64,000 nucleotides of DNA from Aquisphaera insulae (GTDB taxonomy: Bacteria > Planctomycetota > Planctomycetia > Isosphaerales > Isosphaeraceae): contig NZ_JAALJH010000020.1 in the NCBI RefSeq assembly GCF_011064615.1, positions 1-64,000 of the forward strand, read 5' to 3'. The position numbers and the translations under genes were made by a program. Under the pieces are notes generated by a model. It saw only the letters and a list, made by a program, of their open reading frames with translations, had not been told where the DNA came from and did no database searches. Below, piece by piece: positions 18,170 to 29,392 of the stretch. The first letter of the stretch is position 1. Every line of letters begins with the position of its first letter.

Positions 18170-20329
18170 ATGGACAGGCGACCGCAGGAGACATCGACGA
18201 CGGATTCGCCCACCCTGATCGAGGGGGATTCCGAGGCTACGGAGGTCGGCGCGACGGTGATCCGGCCCGAAGGGGGATGCGGGGCGGACGGGCCGGGGGA
18301 GGTCCTTTCGCTCGGGCGGTATGAGAATCTCGGCGAGATCGCGCGGGGGGGGATGGGGGTCGTCTATCGGGTCAGGGACGGGCAGCTCGATCGCGAGCTG
18401 GCGCTGAAGGTGGTGCTCTTCCGCGATCCCGGGCCGGAGCTGCGGCGACGGTTCGTGGAGGAGGCGCGGGTGTCGGGGCGGTTGCAGCATCCGGGGATCC
18501 CGCCGATCCACGAGATCGGGGAGCTGGAGGACGGCCGGCCCTATTACACGATGAAGCTGATCGACGGGCATACCCTGGCGGCCCTGTTCGCCGGCCGCCC
18601 CGACCTGCGGCACGACCTGATGCGGTACGTCTCGATCTTCGAGTCGGTCTGCCAGACCCTCGGCTACGCGCATGCCCGCGGGGTGGTGCACCGGGACATG
18701 AAGCCGGAGAACGTCATGGTCGGCGCCTTCGGCGAGGTCCAGGTGATGGACTGGGGGCTGGCCAAGGTCCTCGAGCCGGCGGGTCGACCGGAGCCGGCGG
18801 CGGCGGGGCCCGGGGGGGATGTCGCGCGGGACGGCCGGTCGCTGGCCGGCGACGTGATGGGGACGCCGGCCTACATGCCGCCCGAGCAGGCGCTCGGGCA
18901 GGTCGATCGTGTGGACGAGCGGTCGGACGTCTTCGCCCTGGGGGCCATCCTCTGCGAGCTCCTGACCGGCGAGCCTCCCTTCGTCGATCGGCCCGGGGAT
19001 CATGCCCACCGGCAGGCGATGCGGGCGGATCTCGACGCGGCGCGGAAGCGGCTGGCCGGCTGCGGCGCGGACGACGAGCTGGTCGAGCTGGCACGCCGTT
19101 GCCTCCAGGCCGAGCCGACGGCCAGGCCGAAGGACGCCGAGGCCGTGGCGGAGGCCGTCGCGGCGTACCAGGAGTCGATGCGGGACCGGCTGCGGGCCGC
19201 GGAGATCGCCCGGGCCGAGGCGGTCGCCCGGGCGGAGATCGAGCGGAAGCGGCGGAGGCTGGCCGTGGCGTACCTGTCCACGGTCGCGGCGATGATCATC
19301 CTGGGGACGGCCGGCGTGGCCTACATCGCCTATCAGCGGTCGGCGCATGATGCCAAGGTCGCGGGATCCGCCAAGGCGGAGATCCTCCGGGCACAGAGCC
19401 TGAGCCTGCGGGCGGAATCGGCCTCGACGGACGATGAGGCCGCCTGGGCCGACGCGATCGCCACGGCCCGAGGGGCCTGCGACATGCTGGCCGACGAGCC
19501 GGGCCTAGAGGATCTCCGACGCTCGGCCGAGGCGACGCTGGCCGACATCGAGCGCCGCCGGGAGGGCTGCCGGTCACTCGTGCCGCGGTGCCTCGCCGCG
19601 TCGAACCGCTATCGGTCCGATGCCCCGGTGCCGCCTCAGGCCGTGGACCACGACGACCCGGGGCCCGGCACGCCGCCCGATTACTCGGGCATCTCGATCA
19701 TGCGGCGGAGCATCTTCTTCGACCTCTCCGGCTGGAAGCGGCTGCCGACGGGGGCCGATCCCGCGACCGCCGGGCGGGTCGAGCCGACGAATTACACGCA
19801 GGTCCTGGACATCGTCCGCAAGCAGAACGTCACCGCGGACAATCGACGGCTCGTCTTCGCCTTCCTGACCGAGGGCTTCGAGTTCGACCTCCGTTGTGTC
19901 AACCATCCCTACACGGTCCGCGGCCCGGCCGCGCGGGAGGCGCTCGGCGGGGGAACCCGGCCGGTGCTCCGCCGGGAGCTCGTGATCGACATCGCCGGAT
20001 GCCAGCCCGGCAAGGAGTCGCGGATCGTGATCCAGGGGACGATCTGGAACGGCTTCCAGCCCGACGCCGCCGGCAAGACCTGGGCCGGGATGCTCGCCGC
20101 CGACGACCTCTCCGAGGCCGAGCTGGCCGTCACGTTCGCGGGCGGACGCAAGCCGAGGACGCCGCCGACCCTCTACGTCTTCCCGCGCGGCTCGGCCCGG
20201 AAGGAGGCCCCGTCGCTCACCCAGGACTTCGCCAATCCCCTCGACCGCGACTGGTGGCTCTGGCGGCCGCGAGACATCCTCAGGGACAGCGTCTACCAGA
20301 TCGAATGGAGCTGGGGCGAGCCGACCTGA
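18170..20329 (+). CDS. membrane-anchored Ser/Thr protein kinase with novel C-terminal domain
   Basis: A 719-residue protein. The kinase domain spans about 46-330: glycine loop [10 protein letters not shown], Lys in LALKVVLF, catalytic [12 protein letters not shown] in place of DFG (VMDWGLAK), and [13 protein letters not shown] is common in planctomycete kinases. A hydrophobic segment lies near 364-388 after a charged helix. The outer part (about 390-719) has a helical piece and then an unrecognised domain containing [13 protein letters not shown] and [15 protein letters not shown]. The start is uncertain; an ATG 11 codons earlier is possible. Confidence 0.88.
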   Translation: MDRRPQETSTTDSPTLIEGDSEATEVGATVIRPEGGCGADGPGEVLSLGRYENLGEIARGGMGVVYRVRDGQLDRELALKVVLFRDPGPELRRRFVEEARVSGRLQHPGIPPIHEIGELEDGRPYYTMKLIDGHTLAALFAGRPDLRHDLMRYVSIFESVCQTLGYAHARGVVHRDMKPENVMVGAFGEVQVMDWGLAKVLEPAGRPEPAAAGPGGDVARDGRSLAGDVMGTPAYMPPEQALGQVDRVDERSDVFALGAILCELLTGEPPFVDRPGDHAHRQAMRADLDAARKRLAGCGADDELVELARRCLQAEPTARPKDAEAVAEAVAAYQESMRDRLRAAEIARAEAVARAEIERKRRRLAVAYLSTVAAMIILGTAGVAYIAYQRSAHDAKVAGSAKAEILRAQSLSLRAESASTDDEAAWADAIATARGACDMLADEPGLEDLRRSAEATLADIERRREGCRSLVPRCLAASNRYRSDAPVPPQAVDHDDPGPGTPPDYSGISIMRRSIFFDLSGWKRLPTGADPATAGRVEPTNYTQVLDIVRKQNVTADNRRLVFAFLTEGFEFDLRCVNHPYTVRGPAAREALGGGTRPVLRRELVIDIAGCQPGKESRIVIQGTIWNGFQPDAAGKTWAGMLAADDLSEAELAVTFAGGRKPRTPPTLYVFPRGSARKEAPSLTQDFANPLDRDWWLWRPRDILRDSVYQIEWSWGEPT

Positions 20330-20868
20330 GCGAGGGGGGCGACGCGGCGTCACCCGGCGGGTGGCCCGGCCTCGAATCCCTCGCAGCGAACGCTTCAGGA
20401 CGCGGTAGTGGATGCGGACGGGCATGAAGATCTCGCCGGTCATCGTCGTCAGGATGGATTTCTCTGCCATGACTTGCCTCGTCGAAGACTCAAACGCTGG
20501 AATCAGAATGGGCGCGGCAACGACAGCCGTTGAATCCGCGATGCGTCCCCTGCCAGCGTTGCATGACGGGCCGACGCAAACCTGACGACTTGGCGAACTC
20601 GGAGTGGGGAAACGGGGGAATCCGTGGCCAAGCGGAATCGGAAGCCAAGGAGCAAAGGAGGGGCACGGCGAGGACGATGAGAATGCCGCGAAGCCCTGAC
20701 GCAGGCTCGAGAGGATTGGCCAGGGCGGATGGACATCGGTCCCGTCGGGTGTCGGATTGAGTCCGCGGCAGTGGCTGCCAGGGGCGGGCATGGTGGACAT
20801 AAAGCCACAGATGCGTCCAGTGGCGAGATGGCCGGACATCCCGACTCGATCTCTTCGGCGTCGTCGAA
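20330..20868. other. intergenic region with a gene remnant
   Basis: Roughly 540 bases between the kinase gene and the second Uma2 gene. Apart from the minus-strand fragment at 20384-20470, nothing recognisable is present; the small frames at 20490-21044 are shadow-like. Confidence 0.4.
20384..20470 (-). pseudogene. 5' remnant of an unidentified gene
   Basis: A minus-strand ATG opens MAEKSILTTMTGEIFMPV then RIHYRVLKRSL with G/C third positions throughout. After about 29 codons the frame turns into Arg/Pro-rich sequence typical of non-coding GC-rich DNA and runs antisense into the kinase gene's 3' end. This is best explained as the first part of a gene whose remainder was lost when the locus was rearranged. 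I cannot name the family with confidence. Confidence 0.35.
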
Positions 20869-21588
20869 TCAGTCCGGCTCGATGCCGAGTTCACGGAGCT
20901 TCGCGGCCAGGCGCTCGGCCCTGCGTTCGGCGGCCTCGGCCTTATGCTCGGCGGCCTCGGCCTTATGCTCGGCGGCCTCGGCTTGCTGGCGGGCCTTCTC
21001 GCGAAGGGCCGCGTTCTCGATGGCGGTGAGGAAGGGCTGGCCATCGGGGTCGCGGATGATCAACGAGTCCGGTCCCTTGCGGGGCTCGAAGCGGATGCCC
21101 AGTCGCGGACTGACGTGGCCGTTCATGTCGGGGATGGGCTGGAGTCTGCCTCGCACGCGTCGCCAGCCGAGGAGCTTCCCGCTGGCGGGATAATAATAGT
21201 AGTACTCCTCGACGCCGTGGTCCTCATAGAACTGGAATTTCCGTTCGAGCTTCGCGCGGCGGTTGCCGGGCGAGTGGACCTCGAAGACGACCTGAGGGGC
21301 GATGCCCTTCTCGACCCACTGCATGTAGGAGCCGCGGTAGCCTTTGGGGCGACCAAAGACGACCATGGCGTCGGGGGCCATGCGAACTTTGGGATAGCCC
21401 TCCTCGGCGTACCAGAGGAGATCGCCAGCGACGAAGACGTCGGGGCGATCGCGGAAGAGGACTTCGAGGCCATCTTTGATGGTGACGATCCACTGGAATT
21501 GCTGGGTATTGTCCGCCATGCGCCGACCGTCGCTGTCGGGATAGACGACCTTTTTGCGGGCCGTCGTCGGCCGGGAGGTCGTGCTCAT
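20869..21588 (-). CDS. Uma2-family protein with alanine-rich coiled-coil tail
   Basis: A 239-residue protein if started at MSTTSRPTTARKK (GAGG five bases upstream); an ATG 16 codons earlier also has an AGGGG nearby. The core shows Uma2 features: VFVAGDLLWYAEEG, RMAPDAMVVFG, APQVVFEVHSPGNRRAKLERKFQFYEDHGVEEYYYY. The conserved lysine is present here in LERKFQFYEDHGV. The last 55 residues form a heptad-like coiled coil with AEAAEHK repeated, caused by a tandem 21-bp DNA repeat, and end in LRELGIEPD, a tail seen in many planctomycete Uma2 proteins. It may act as a nuclease in an unknown context. Confidence 0.88.
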   Translation of the reverse strand: MSTTSRPTTARKKVVYPDSDGRRMADNTQQFQWIVTIKDGLEVLFRDRPDVFVAGDLLWYAEEGYPKVRMAPDAMVVFGRPKGYRGSYMQWVEKGIAPQVVFEVHSPGNRRAKLERKFQFYEDHGVEEYYYYYPASGKLLGWRRVRGRLQPIPDMNGHVSPRLGIRFEPRKGPDSLIIRDPDGQPFLTAIENAALREKARQQAEAAEHKAEAAEHKAEAAERRAERLAAKLRELGIEPD

Positions 21589-21636
21589 GTCCGCCTCGGC
21601 TCGGAGAGCTGTTTGATTCGGTACGTTTGTTCCCAT

Positions 21637-22181
21637 CGGTCCCCTTCAGGTAGTCTATCCGAAAAGGCAGGCCGGTCCACCGGGAAGACCGGCAGATGCG
21701 GGACCGCGGGATCGGATCTCAGGGCGCCGTCGCGGATCGCGAGGGCAGATCTCAACACTCCTGGCAGCACGCGGATCGGTCGGGTGGCCGTGGTGGAAGA
21801 CCACGGGCGGGCGGACCTGCTGCGCCACTGCAAGGAACCACGAGGCACGATGTCGGGACCTGAGCGAGTCCCATGATATTACCTCGGCAAGGAAGAAGAT
21901 CACCGTAATTGGGCTCTTACCGCCGACAGGGAAGCCGGCCCGCATTCACTTCCCCCCTTACGAAGGGGGGATTCAGGGGGGTGAATTCGATCGCCCTGGC
22001 CGGCACAAAGCACCCCCTCCGACTCCCCCTTCGTAAGGGGGAGAGCCGGATTTCGCGTCCCCGAGCGTGGGGGGATTCAGGAGGCCGTTCGATATCCGTG
22101 AGCTTGATCAACTTCCTTGCCGGGGTAATAGTCGATGCATTGCATCGACAATCGGTTGGACGCCGCGGTCCGATCGAGCGC
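21637..22181. other. intergenic region carrying a palindromic repeat element
   Basis: About 545 bases. The right half holds the repeat at 21944-22084. The left half has no convincing coding frame; the 96-residue minus-strand frame at 21655 has no recognisable motif. Confidence 0.4.
21944..22084. repeat. intergenic palindromic (REP/MITE-like) element
   Basis: The unit CCCCCCTTACGAAGGGGGG followed by ATTCAGGGGGG appears at 21951-21980. Its inverted counterpart CCCCCTTCGTAAGGGGG appears near 22024-22041, and GGGGGGATTCAGG is repeated at about 22069-22081. These short C-run/G-run hairpins form a non-coding element of the type scattered between genes in many bacteria. It carries no transposase. 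Confidence 0.6.
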
Positions 22182-23204
22182 CTACTTGGCGAACTCGGCG
22201 TGGGGGTGCGTGGTGTAGAAATGCCGGGCGCGGTTGGGATCGACGAAGCGGTAGAGGGGGACGGAGTCGGGGACGGGATCCGGATAGACCCGGAACGCCG
22301 GGCCGGTGGGTTTGAGCAGTCGGCGCGGGGCACCTTCGCCGTTCTCGGAGGTCGTGTAGAAGCGGTCGTGGCGGCCGGTCCAGCCGTGGACGATCACGGA
22401 GCCGGCGGCGTGGTCGTCGGGGACGTAGCAGGCGATGCCCTCGTCGATGACGTCGGCACGTCCTGGGCCGCCCGGGCTGAGCGAGAACTCGTGCGTGCCG
22501 TTGCGCCGGTCCTGGAAGCGATAGAGCGGCACCGTGCCGGGCCTCGGCGCGGCGAAGACGTAGCCGGCGATCCCCTCCTTCTTGTACCGAGTCAGGTCGA
22601 AGCGGACGACGACGTCGTCGGGATGGTAGTCGATGCCGCAGAAGACCCCGTACTCCTTCATGGCCGCGGCACGCTTGGCGACCTCGGCGTTGAGCTTCTG
22701 GTTGAGGATCGCGGCGCGGCCGTCGGCGATCTGGGTGACCATCTCGTCGAAGAAGCGGCCCATGAACTTCGCGAGCAGGCCGGCGAGTCCCTCGAGCTCC
22801 GCCTTCTTCACCTCCTCGACGTCCACGTGGAACCGCGGCGTGCCGTCGGGGCCGGCCTCCACGTTGATGCCCGCGGTGATCTCGAAGCGGAACTTGCGCT
22901 GGCCCTTCTCGTGGCCCTTCGACTGGCTCGCACGCTCCGAGATCGGGCCGGCGGCGGGCGGCGTGAACGAGCCCTCGACCTGGCAGGAGGCGAGGAATCG
23001 CCGCCGCTTCGGGTCGATCGCCCGCAGGCGATACGCGTTCACCTCGCCCCTGTACTGGCCCTTCTTCTCGAACGGGCTGGGCGGTAGCTTCTCGATCACC
23101 CCGGCGAGGTAGTCCCTGTCGAGCTTCACCTCGGTCCCGGCCCGGGCGGTCGATGGGGCGAGGGTGAGGATGAGGATGACGGCGAGGGATCGGCGAAGGC
23201 GCAT
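22182..23204 (-). CDS. secreted protein with C-terminal DUF5648-like repeats
   Basis: A 340-residue protein with a signal peptide (MRLRRSLAVILILTLAPSTARA). The N-terminal half is mixed alpha/beta without a recognised motif. The C-terminal half (about 215-340) has VPLYRFQDRRNGTHEFSLS and VPLYRFVDPNRARHFYTTHPHAEFA, with DRFYTTSENGE between; this is the pattern of the DUF5648 domain, repeated three times and common at the ends of extracellular proteins, sometimes with a lectin-like fold. Enzymatic activity is not indicated. The gene is flanked by non-coding DNA on both sides. Confidence 0.75.
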   Translation of the reverse strand: MRLRRSLAVILILTLAPSTARAGTEVKLDRDYLAGVIEKLPPSPFEKKGQYRGEVNAYRLRAIDPKRRRFLASCQVEGSFTPPAAGPISERASQSKGHEKGQRKFRFEITAGINVEAGPDGTPRFHVDVEEVKKAELEGLAGLLAKFMGRFFDEMVTQIADGRAAILNQKLNAEVAKRAAAMKEYGVFCGIDYHPDDVVVRFDLTRYKKEGIAGYVFAAPRPGTVPLYRFQDRRNGTHEFSLSPGGPGRADVIDEGIACYVPDDHAAGSVIVHGWTGRHDRFYTTSENGEGAPRRLLKPTGPAFRVYPDPVPDSVPLYRFVDPNRARHFYTTHPHAEFAK

Positions 23205-23389
23205 GGGTATCGGCCCCGGCGGGTGTCGGGATGAGTCCGCGCCCGGGGTCTTACCAGGAACGGGCCGGGGCGAACAGGCGAGAATCAGTCGGGCTCGATG
23301 CCGAGAGAATGAAAGCGGCCGGGCGACGAGTTGATGCGTCGCCCGGCCGGAGTGGGTGAGGGTAGGTCAAGGCCGGGGCCCGCGTCGGC

Positions 23390-25552
<2,163 letters not shown>

Positions 25553-26224
25553 GATGACCTCAGGGGAATCCACGGGCCGGGGGTCTCCCGGCTCGATCGG
25601 GACACGTCTTCGGTGGTTTCGGCTACATTCGGCATTCAAGTGGATAGCGGATCGGGGCCCCTCGCGATTCGCCGCGCGGGGCCTGTCCCCCTGCCGGGGC
25701 ATCCGACGCGATCGCCGTTCCGTGGCGGTCGTCGGGCGTCGCTCCGACCCTTTCGAGGATATCGAAGTTCCCCCGCCGAGACCATGACCGAGCGCGGGGC
25801 GGTCGCAGAATCGGGGGCCCGCCCCGCGAGGGCGCCGGCGCGAGGCCGCGGCCCCGAGCCGCCGGCAGCCGGCACGCCTTGCGCAAATTTGACGTTCTTC
25901 TGCGCGAACTCGACATTGCGGGGGGCTCGCCGGGCCCCTACGATGGGATCAGGATCGCCTAATGGTCGGGCAGGATGATCGGACCGAGGATGGTTCCTCC
26001 CCCCGCGGAGGTGGGGCGGATTCGGGGCCTCTCCAGCGGCGGCCCGAGGGTCGGTAAAGCTAATATATAATATGAATTAGTGTAAATTATTAAGTTGGTA
26101 ATGGATGCGCGACTGGACTTGATTGCGAATCGGGGCGGCCCCGGGGCGATAGGTCCCGGCCGGGCCCGCGAGCCGTCCCCTTTCCATCCCTGACTCCCCC
26201 TCGGGGGCCATCGCGAGCGCGGTC

Positions 26225-26280
26225 CCACGCGGATCGAATCGCTCGTGGTCATCGCGATCCTCTCGATCCACCGGGCCCGG
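26225..26280 (+). pseudogene. possible relic of a prepilin/DUF1559 N-terminus
   Basis: One forward frame reads PTRIESLVVIAILSIHRARR, close to the [19 protein letters not shown] core of prepilin-type DUF1559 proteins, then loses all similarity. There is no start codon or continuing frame. The resemblance is short and could be chance. Confidence 0.25.
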
Positions 26281-26526
26281 CGGGTCTCCCCGGGGACGTC
26301 GCCGGGCCTCCGCCCGGTCCGCGTCCCCCTATCCCCCCGGTCCACTTCGACGCCTCCCGTCCGCCCGAAAGGTCGATACGGCTCATCTCCCCCGCGGGCC
26401 CGTCGACCAAATTCCGCAATTGCAAAAAATTCCCAACGTGCATGCTCGCCGACGCCCCGATTCGATCGAGTTTTTCTGGAGTTCTGGGGAGACCACTCCT
26501 TTATTGCGGTTACAGCATTTGCCCCC

Positions 26527-26554
26527 TTGACAGGCGCGCGGGATCTGTCATGAT
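26527..26554 (+). promoter_or_regulatory. candidate promoter before the PhaE-like gene
   Basis: A perfect TTGACA at about 26527-26532 is followed after 16 bases by CATGAT, a weak -10 match. It lies about 95 bases upstream of the next gene's ATG. Assigned from the hexamers and position only. Confidence 0.35.
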
Positions 26555-26648
26555 GATGATTGAAGGATAAGCGACCGCTGGGGAATCGTGGTCGGGCCGC
26601 CCGGGGCGGCGTGGCCGCCGGGAACGAGAACGAACGCGAGGGCCGGCC

Positions 26649-27086
26649 ATGCCAACATCGGGAGAAGACCCGGGACCGGCGGACGCCGCGGATCCGGCGC
26701 GTGAGTTCCTCGAATTCTGGAGGGGCTACTTCGAGCAGACCGCGATCCAGTCGCGGCTCCTGCTGGAAGGGATGGTGGGCGGCAAGTCCGCGGAGCAGCT
26801 CCAGGGCCAGTGGCTCGAGGCGCTGGGCCGGAGCATGGAGGGCTTCATGCGGACGCCGGCGTTCATGGACGCGCTGAAGCAGTCGCTGGCCCGGATGGTC
26901 GAGCTGAAGCGGATGCAGGACCAGGCGGCCCGGGCCGCCGCCGACGCGACGGGGATGCCCACGCCCCCGGACGCGGGCTCCGTCGCGGACCGGGTCCGGG
27001 CCGCGGAGGAGGCGATCCTCGCCCGCCTCGCCGACATCGACGCCCGCCTCCGGGCCATCGAGCGGGCGGTCCGGCCCCGCGGCTAG
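26649..27086 (+). CDS. helical protein, PhaE/phasin-like
   Basis: A 145-residue, mostly helical protein. REFLEFWRGYFEQTAIQSRLLLEGM and FMRTPAFMDALKQSLARMVELKRMQDQ resemble segments of PhaE, the small subunit of class III poly(3-hydroxyalkanoate) synthases, and phasin-like granule proteins. The end (DRVRAAEEAILARLADIDARLRAIERAV) is a coiled coil typical of such proteins. The next gene, 83 bases on, is a short-chain reductase, consistent with polyhydroxyalkanoate metabolism, but no PhaC is in the window, so the assignment is tentative. Confidence 0.6.
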   Translation: MPTSGEDPGPADAADPAREFLEFWRGYFEQTAIQSRLLLEGMVGGKSAEQLQGQWLEALGRSMEGFMRTPAFMDALKQSLARMVELKRMQDQAARAAADATGMPTPPDAGSVADRVRAAEEAILARLADIDARLRAIERAVRPRG

Positions 27087-27169
27087 CCGTCGCGACGTTC
27101 TCCGCATGGGATACGAGCCTGTCGAACCAATCTGGATTCCATTTTTTCGATGCGATAGGGGGGATGACC

Positions 27170-27985
27170 ATGAATATCAAGGGCAAATCGGCGATGATCA
27201 CGGGGGCCGGCAGCGGCATCGGCCAGGCCATCGCGATCGAGCTGGCCGAGCGCGGCATCGGCGCCGTCGGGCTGGTGGACCGTTCCGAGAACGTCATCAA
27301 CGTGGCTCGGATGATCAACGACCGGATGGACCGCCCGGTCGCCGAGGCGATCATCGGCGACGTCACCGATGCGGCCTTCCGCCAGAAGGCGTTCGACCTG
27401 ATGTGCGGCAAGCACGGGGCGCCCGCCGTCTGCGTGCCGGCCGCGGGCATCACCCGCGACCAGATCGCGGTGAAGATGGACAAGCAGACCGGCCACGCGA
27501 CCAGATACCCGATGGACGACTTCCGCCTGGTCATGGAGGTCAACCTCGTCGCCCCCGTCTACTGGGCCATCGAGACCGTGGCCCGGATCGCCGAAGAGCG
27601 TGCGCGCAAGGGCAAGGGCCGCTGGTCGGCCGAGGAAGGCATCCAGGGGACCGTGATCTTCATCGGCTCGATCTCCAAGCAGGGGATCCCCGGCCAGGTC
27701 GCCTATTCGGCCACCAAGGCCGCGCTCGACGGCGTCGCCGCCACCCTCGGCAAGGAGGCGGTCTACCACGGCGTCCGCTTCGCCACGATTCACCCGGGCT
27801 TCACCGACACCCCCATGGTCCGGGCGCTCGGCCAGGAGTACATCGAGAAGAACATCCTGCCGTACACCCAGCTCAAGCGGCTGATCGACCCCTCCGAGAT
27901 CGCCGACGCGATCTACTTCATGATCTGCAACTCGGCGGTCAGCGGCGAGCTCTGGGCCGACGCCGGCTGGCACCCCTCCGCCTGA
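27170..27985 (+). CDS. SDR-family oxidoreductase (3-oxoacyl reductase-like)
   Basis: A 271-residue Rossmann-fold enzyme. TGAGSGIG is the nucleotide-binding motif, IGSISKQG carries the catalytic Ser and YSATK the Tyr-Lys pair. The tail HPGFTDTPMV and SAVSGELWADAGW fits 3-oxoacyl-ACP or acetoacetyl-CoA reductases. Two ATGs lie close together; MNIKGKS is preferred because the G-rich site sits about eight bases before it. Position after a PhaE-like gene suggests a 3-hydroxyacyl-CoA supplying role, but substrate cannot be told from sequence. Confidence 0.85.
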   Translation: MNIKGKSAMITGAGSGIGQAIAIELAERGIGAVGLVDRSENVINVARMINDRMDRPVAEAIIGDVTDAAFRQKAFDLMCGKHGAPAVCVPAAGITRDQIAVKMDKQTGHATRYPMDDFRLVMEVNLVAPVYWAIETVARIAEERARKGKGRWSAEEGIQGTVIFIGSISKQGIPGQVAYSATKAALDGVAATLGKEAVYHGVRFATIHPGFTDTPMVRALGQEYIEKNILPYTQLKRLIDPSEIADAIYFMICNSAVSGELWADAGWHPSA

Positions 27986-28122
27986 GCGTCGGGTGGGCCG
28001 CGCCTGATTTCTTCCTCGAGGCCCTGTCCCGACTCCTTCCCCTCTCCCTCTTCCGCTCGGCGGGAGAGGGCTGGGGTGAGGGGGGTTGCGATATCCATCG
28101 GCACCGCGAGATCCCCGAGCCT

Positions 28123-28935
28123 TCACCCCCGCCCGTACGCCGACGCGGGGAGCCGTCCTTCGTCGGCGAGCTGCCGGGCCGCGTCGTCGAACGCCTTCCA
28201 GGCCACGGCCGCCAGCCGGCTGCCGACGCTGACCCGGCGCACGCCCAGGGCGGCGAGGGTCCGCACGCTCAGCTCGGGTGAGATCAGGAGCACGTTGACC
28301 GGCTTCGGCGCCACCGCCCCGACGATGGCCCGGATGTGATCCGGATCCCTCACGCCCGGCGCGTACAGGCAATCCGCGCCGGCCGCCGCATAGGCCGTCA
28401 GACGCTCGAGCACGGGCTCGATGCGGGTCTCGCCGTGGAGCATGGCCTCGCAGCGGCCGACCAGGATCACGTCCCGATAATCCCCGCCTCGCGTCAGGGC
28501 AGCCTTCGCCGCGCGGATCCGTTCGGCCGCGAGCCTCAGGTCGTACTGGCCGTCTCGCCCCCAATCCTCGATCGACAACCCCGCGACGCCCTCGAGCGCG
28601 GCCGACTCGACGTTCCGCGCGACCTCTCGGGGCTCGTCGGCGAACCCGTTCTCGAAATCCGCGTTCACCGGCAGGTCCGTCGCCGGGCAAAGTTCGCGAA
28701 GGTGGGCCAGCAGATCGTCCAGGGTGACCCCGTAGTCTTCTTTCCCTCGAGACCATGCAAACCCGGCGCTGGTCGTCGCGACCGCGGGAAATCCGAGCTT
28801 CTCGAGCCGCCTCAGGCTGCCGAGGTCCCAGGGATTGGGCAGCACGAAGCAGCCCGACTCGTGGAGCTTGGCGAAGGCCTTGCGCTTCTGATGTGTGCTG
28901 ATCGGCAACGGGGTCGTCTCCCGTGATGAGGGCAC
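28123..28935 (-). CDS. isocitrate lyase/PEP mutase-family enzyme
   Basis: A 270-residue TIM-barrel protein of the ICL/PEPM superfamily. FVLPNPWDLGSLRRLEKLGFPAVATTSAG, VNADFENGFADEP, VAGLSIEDWG and ADCLYAPGVRD are the characteristic strands, including the Mg2+-binding acidic residues. Length fits the short methylisocitrate lyase/phosphonomutase-like clade rather than true isocitrate lyase. The cysteine loop of methylisocitrate lyase (KRCGH) is not seen, so a 2-methylcitrate role is not claimed even though propionate genes are nearby. Likely substrates are small 2-oxo or malate-like acids. Confidence 0.82.
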   Translation of the reverse strand: MPSSRETTPLPISTHQKRKAFAKLHESGCFVLPNPWDLGSLRRLEKLGFPAVATTSAGFAWSRGKEDYGVTLDDLLAHLRELCPATDLPVNADFENGFADEPREVARNVESAALEGVAGLSIEDWGRDGQYDLRLAAERIRAAKAALTRGGDYRDVILVGRCEAMLHGETRIEPVLERLTAYAAAGADCLYAPGVRDPDHIRAIVGAVAPKPVNVLLISPELSVRTLAALGVRRVSVGSRLAAVAWKAFDDAARQLADEGRLPASAYGRG

Positions 28936-29232
28936 CTCGCAGTATCACCACGAGGCCGTTTCCCTGAGAGTATGCCGCTACTCGGCGCGAGCCGCAATTG
29001 AGACGGCATCCGCGATCCGAGGAATGACCCGCCGCGCGAACCCCAACCCCCCGGCGATTGTCTGCCGACGAGGCGAAAGGCCCGGCGGCTCTTCCATGGC
29101 GACCGTGCAGCCGCGCGGAACTCAAAGGCCGAGGAGGTGGATCATGCGACCGTCATTCGAACGGGGCGAGGATGCGGCCTGCTTTCGAGGTCATGAGCAA
29201 ACGGCGCAGGGGGTATCCCCAGCGAGACGCAC

Positions 29233-29392
29233 GTGAAGCGCGGGCGGAGGGTCGTCCACGGGGACAAGGAGCTTTGCGAGAAGCTCGGACGCAACGACCC
29301 CTGCCCCTGCGGAAGCGAGAAGCCCTTCAAGCGATGCTGCCGCAACTCCGGCTGCTTTCGACGGCGTGAATCGGGACCACTACGAGCGTTGA
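29233..29392 (+). pseudogene. SEC-C zinc-motif protein, frameshifted near its end
   Basis: A GTG start opens [19 protein letters not shown] followed by [18 protein letters not shown], a canonical SEC-C zinc-binding motif (CxC...CC). After CRNSGCF the frame runs on into unrelated sequence, but dropping one T from the TTT at 29356-29358 restores [10 protein letters not shown] and a stop at 29392. That suggests a one-base insertion. Short proteins made of a lone SEC-C motif are common in this phylum. It could be a true mutation or an assembly error. Confidence 0.6.

Larger units (their letters stand above)
25553..26648. other. long intergenic region with AT-rich island and prepilin-like relic
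   Basis: About 1.1 kb without a supported gene. Three things stand out: an imperfect tandem repeat TGCGCAAATTTGACGTT / TGCGCGAACTCGACATT at about 25877-25914; a strikingly AT-rich stretch at 26055-26100 in otherwise GC-rich DNA; and a plus-strand relic at 26225-26280 resembling a prepilin N-terminus. A possible promoter (TTGACA near 26527) reads to the next gene. Confidence 0.5.

Noticed and set aside
17587..18213. 208-residue minus-strand frame between DUF1559 and kinase genes
   Set aside because: Only a short patch looks protein-like; no start site or family supports it and the rest is low-complexity Pro/Ser/Arg.
16532..19348. Single 938-residue frame upstream of DUF1559
   Set aside because: The prepilin N-terminus fixes the true start at 17590; the upstream part is antisense to the kinase gene.
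28123..28935. Methylisocitrate lyase (prpB)
   Set aside because: Although propionate genes are nearby, the KRCGH-type active-site motif is not seen, so only the superfamily is claimed.
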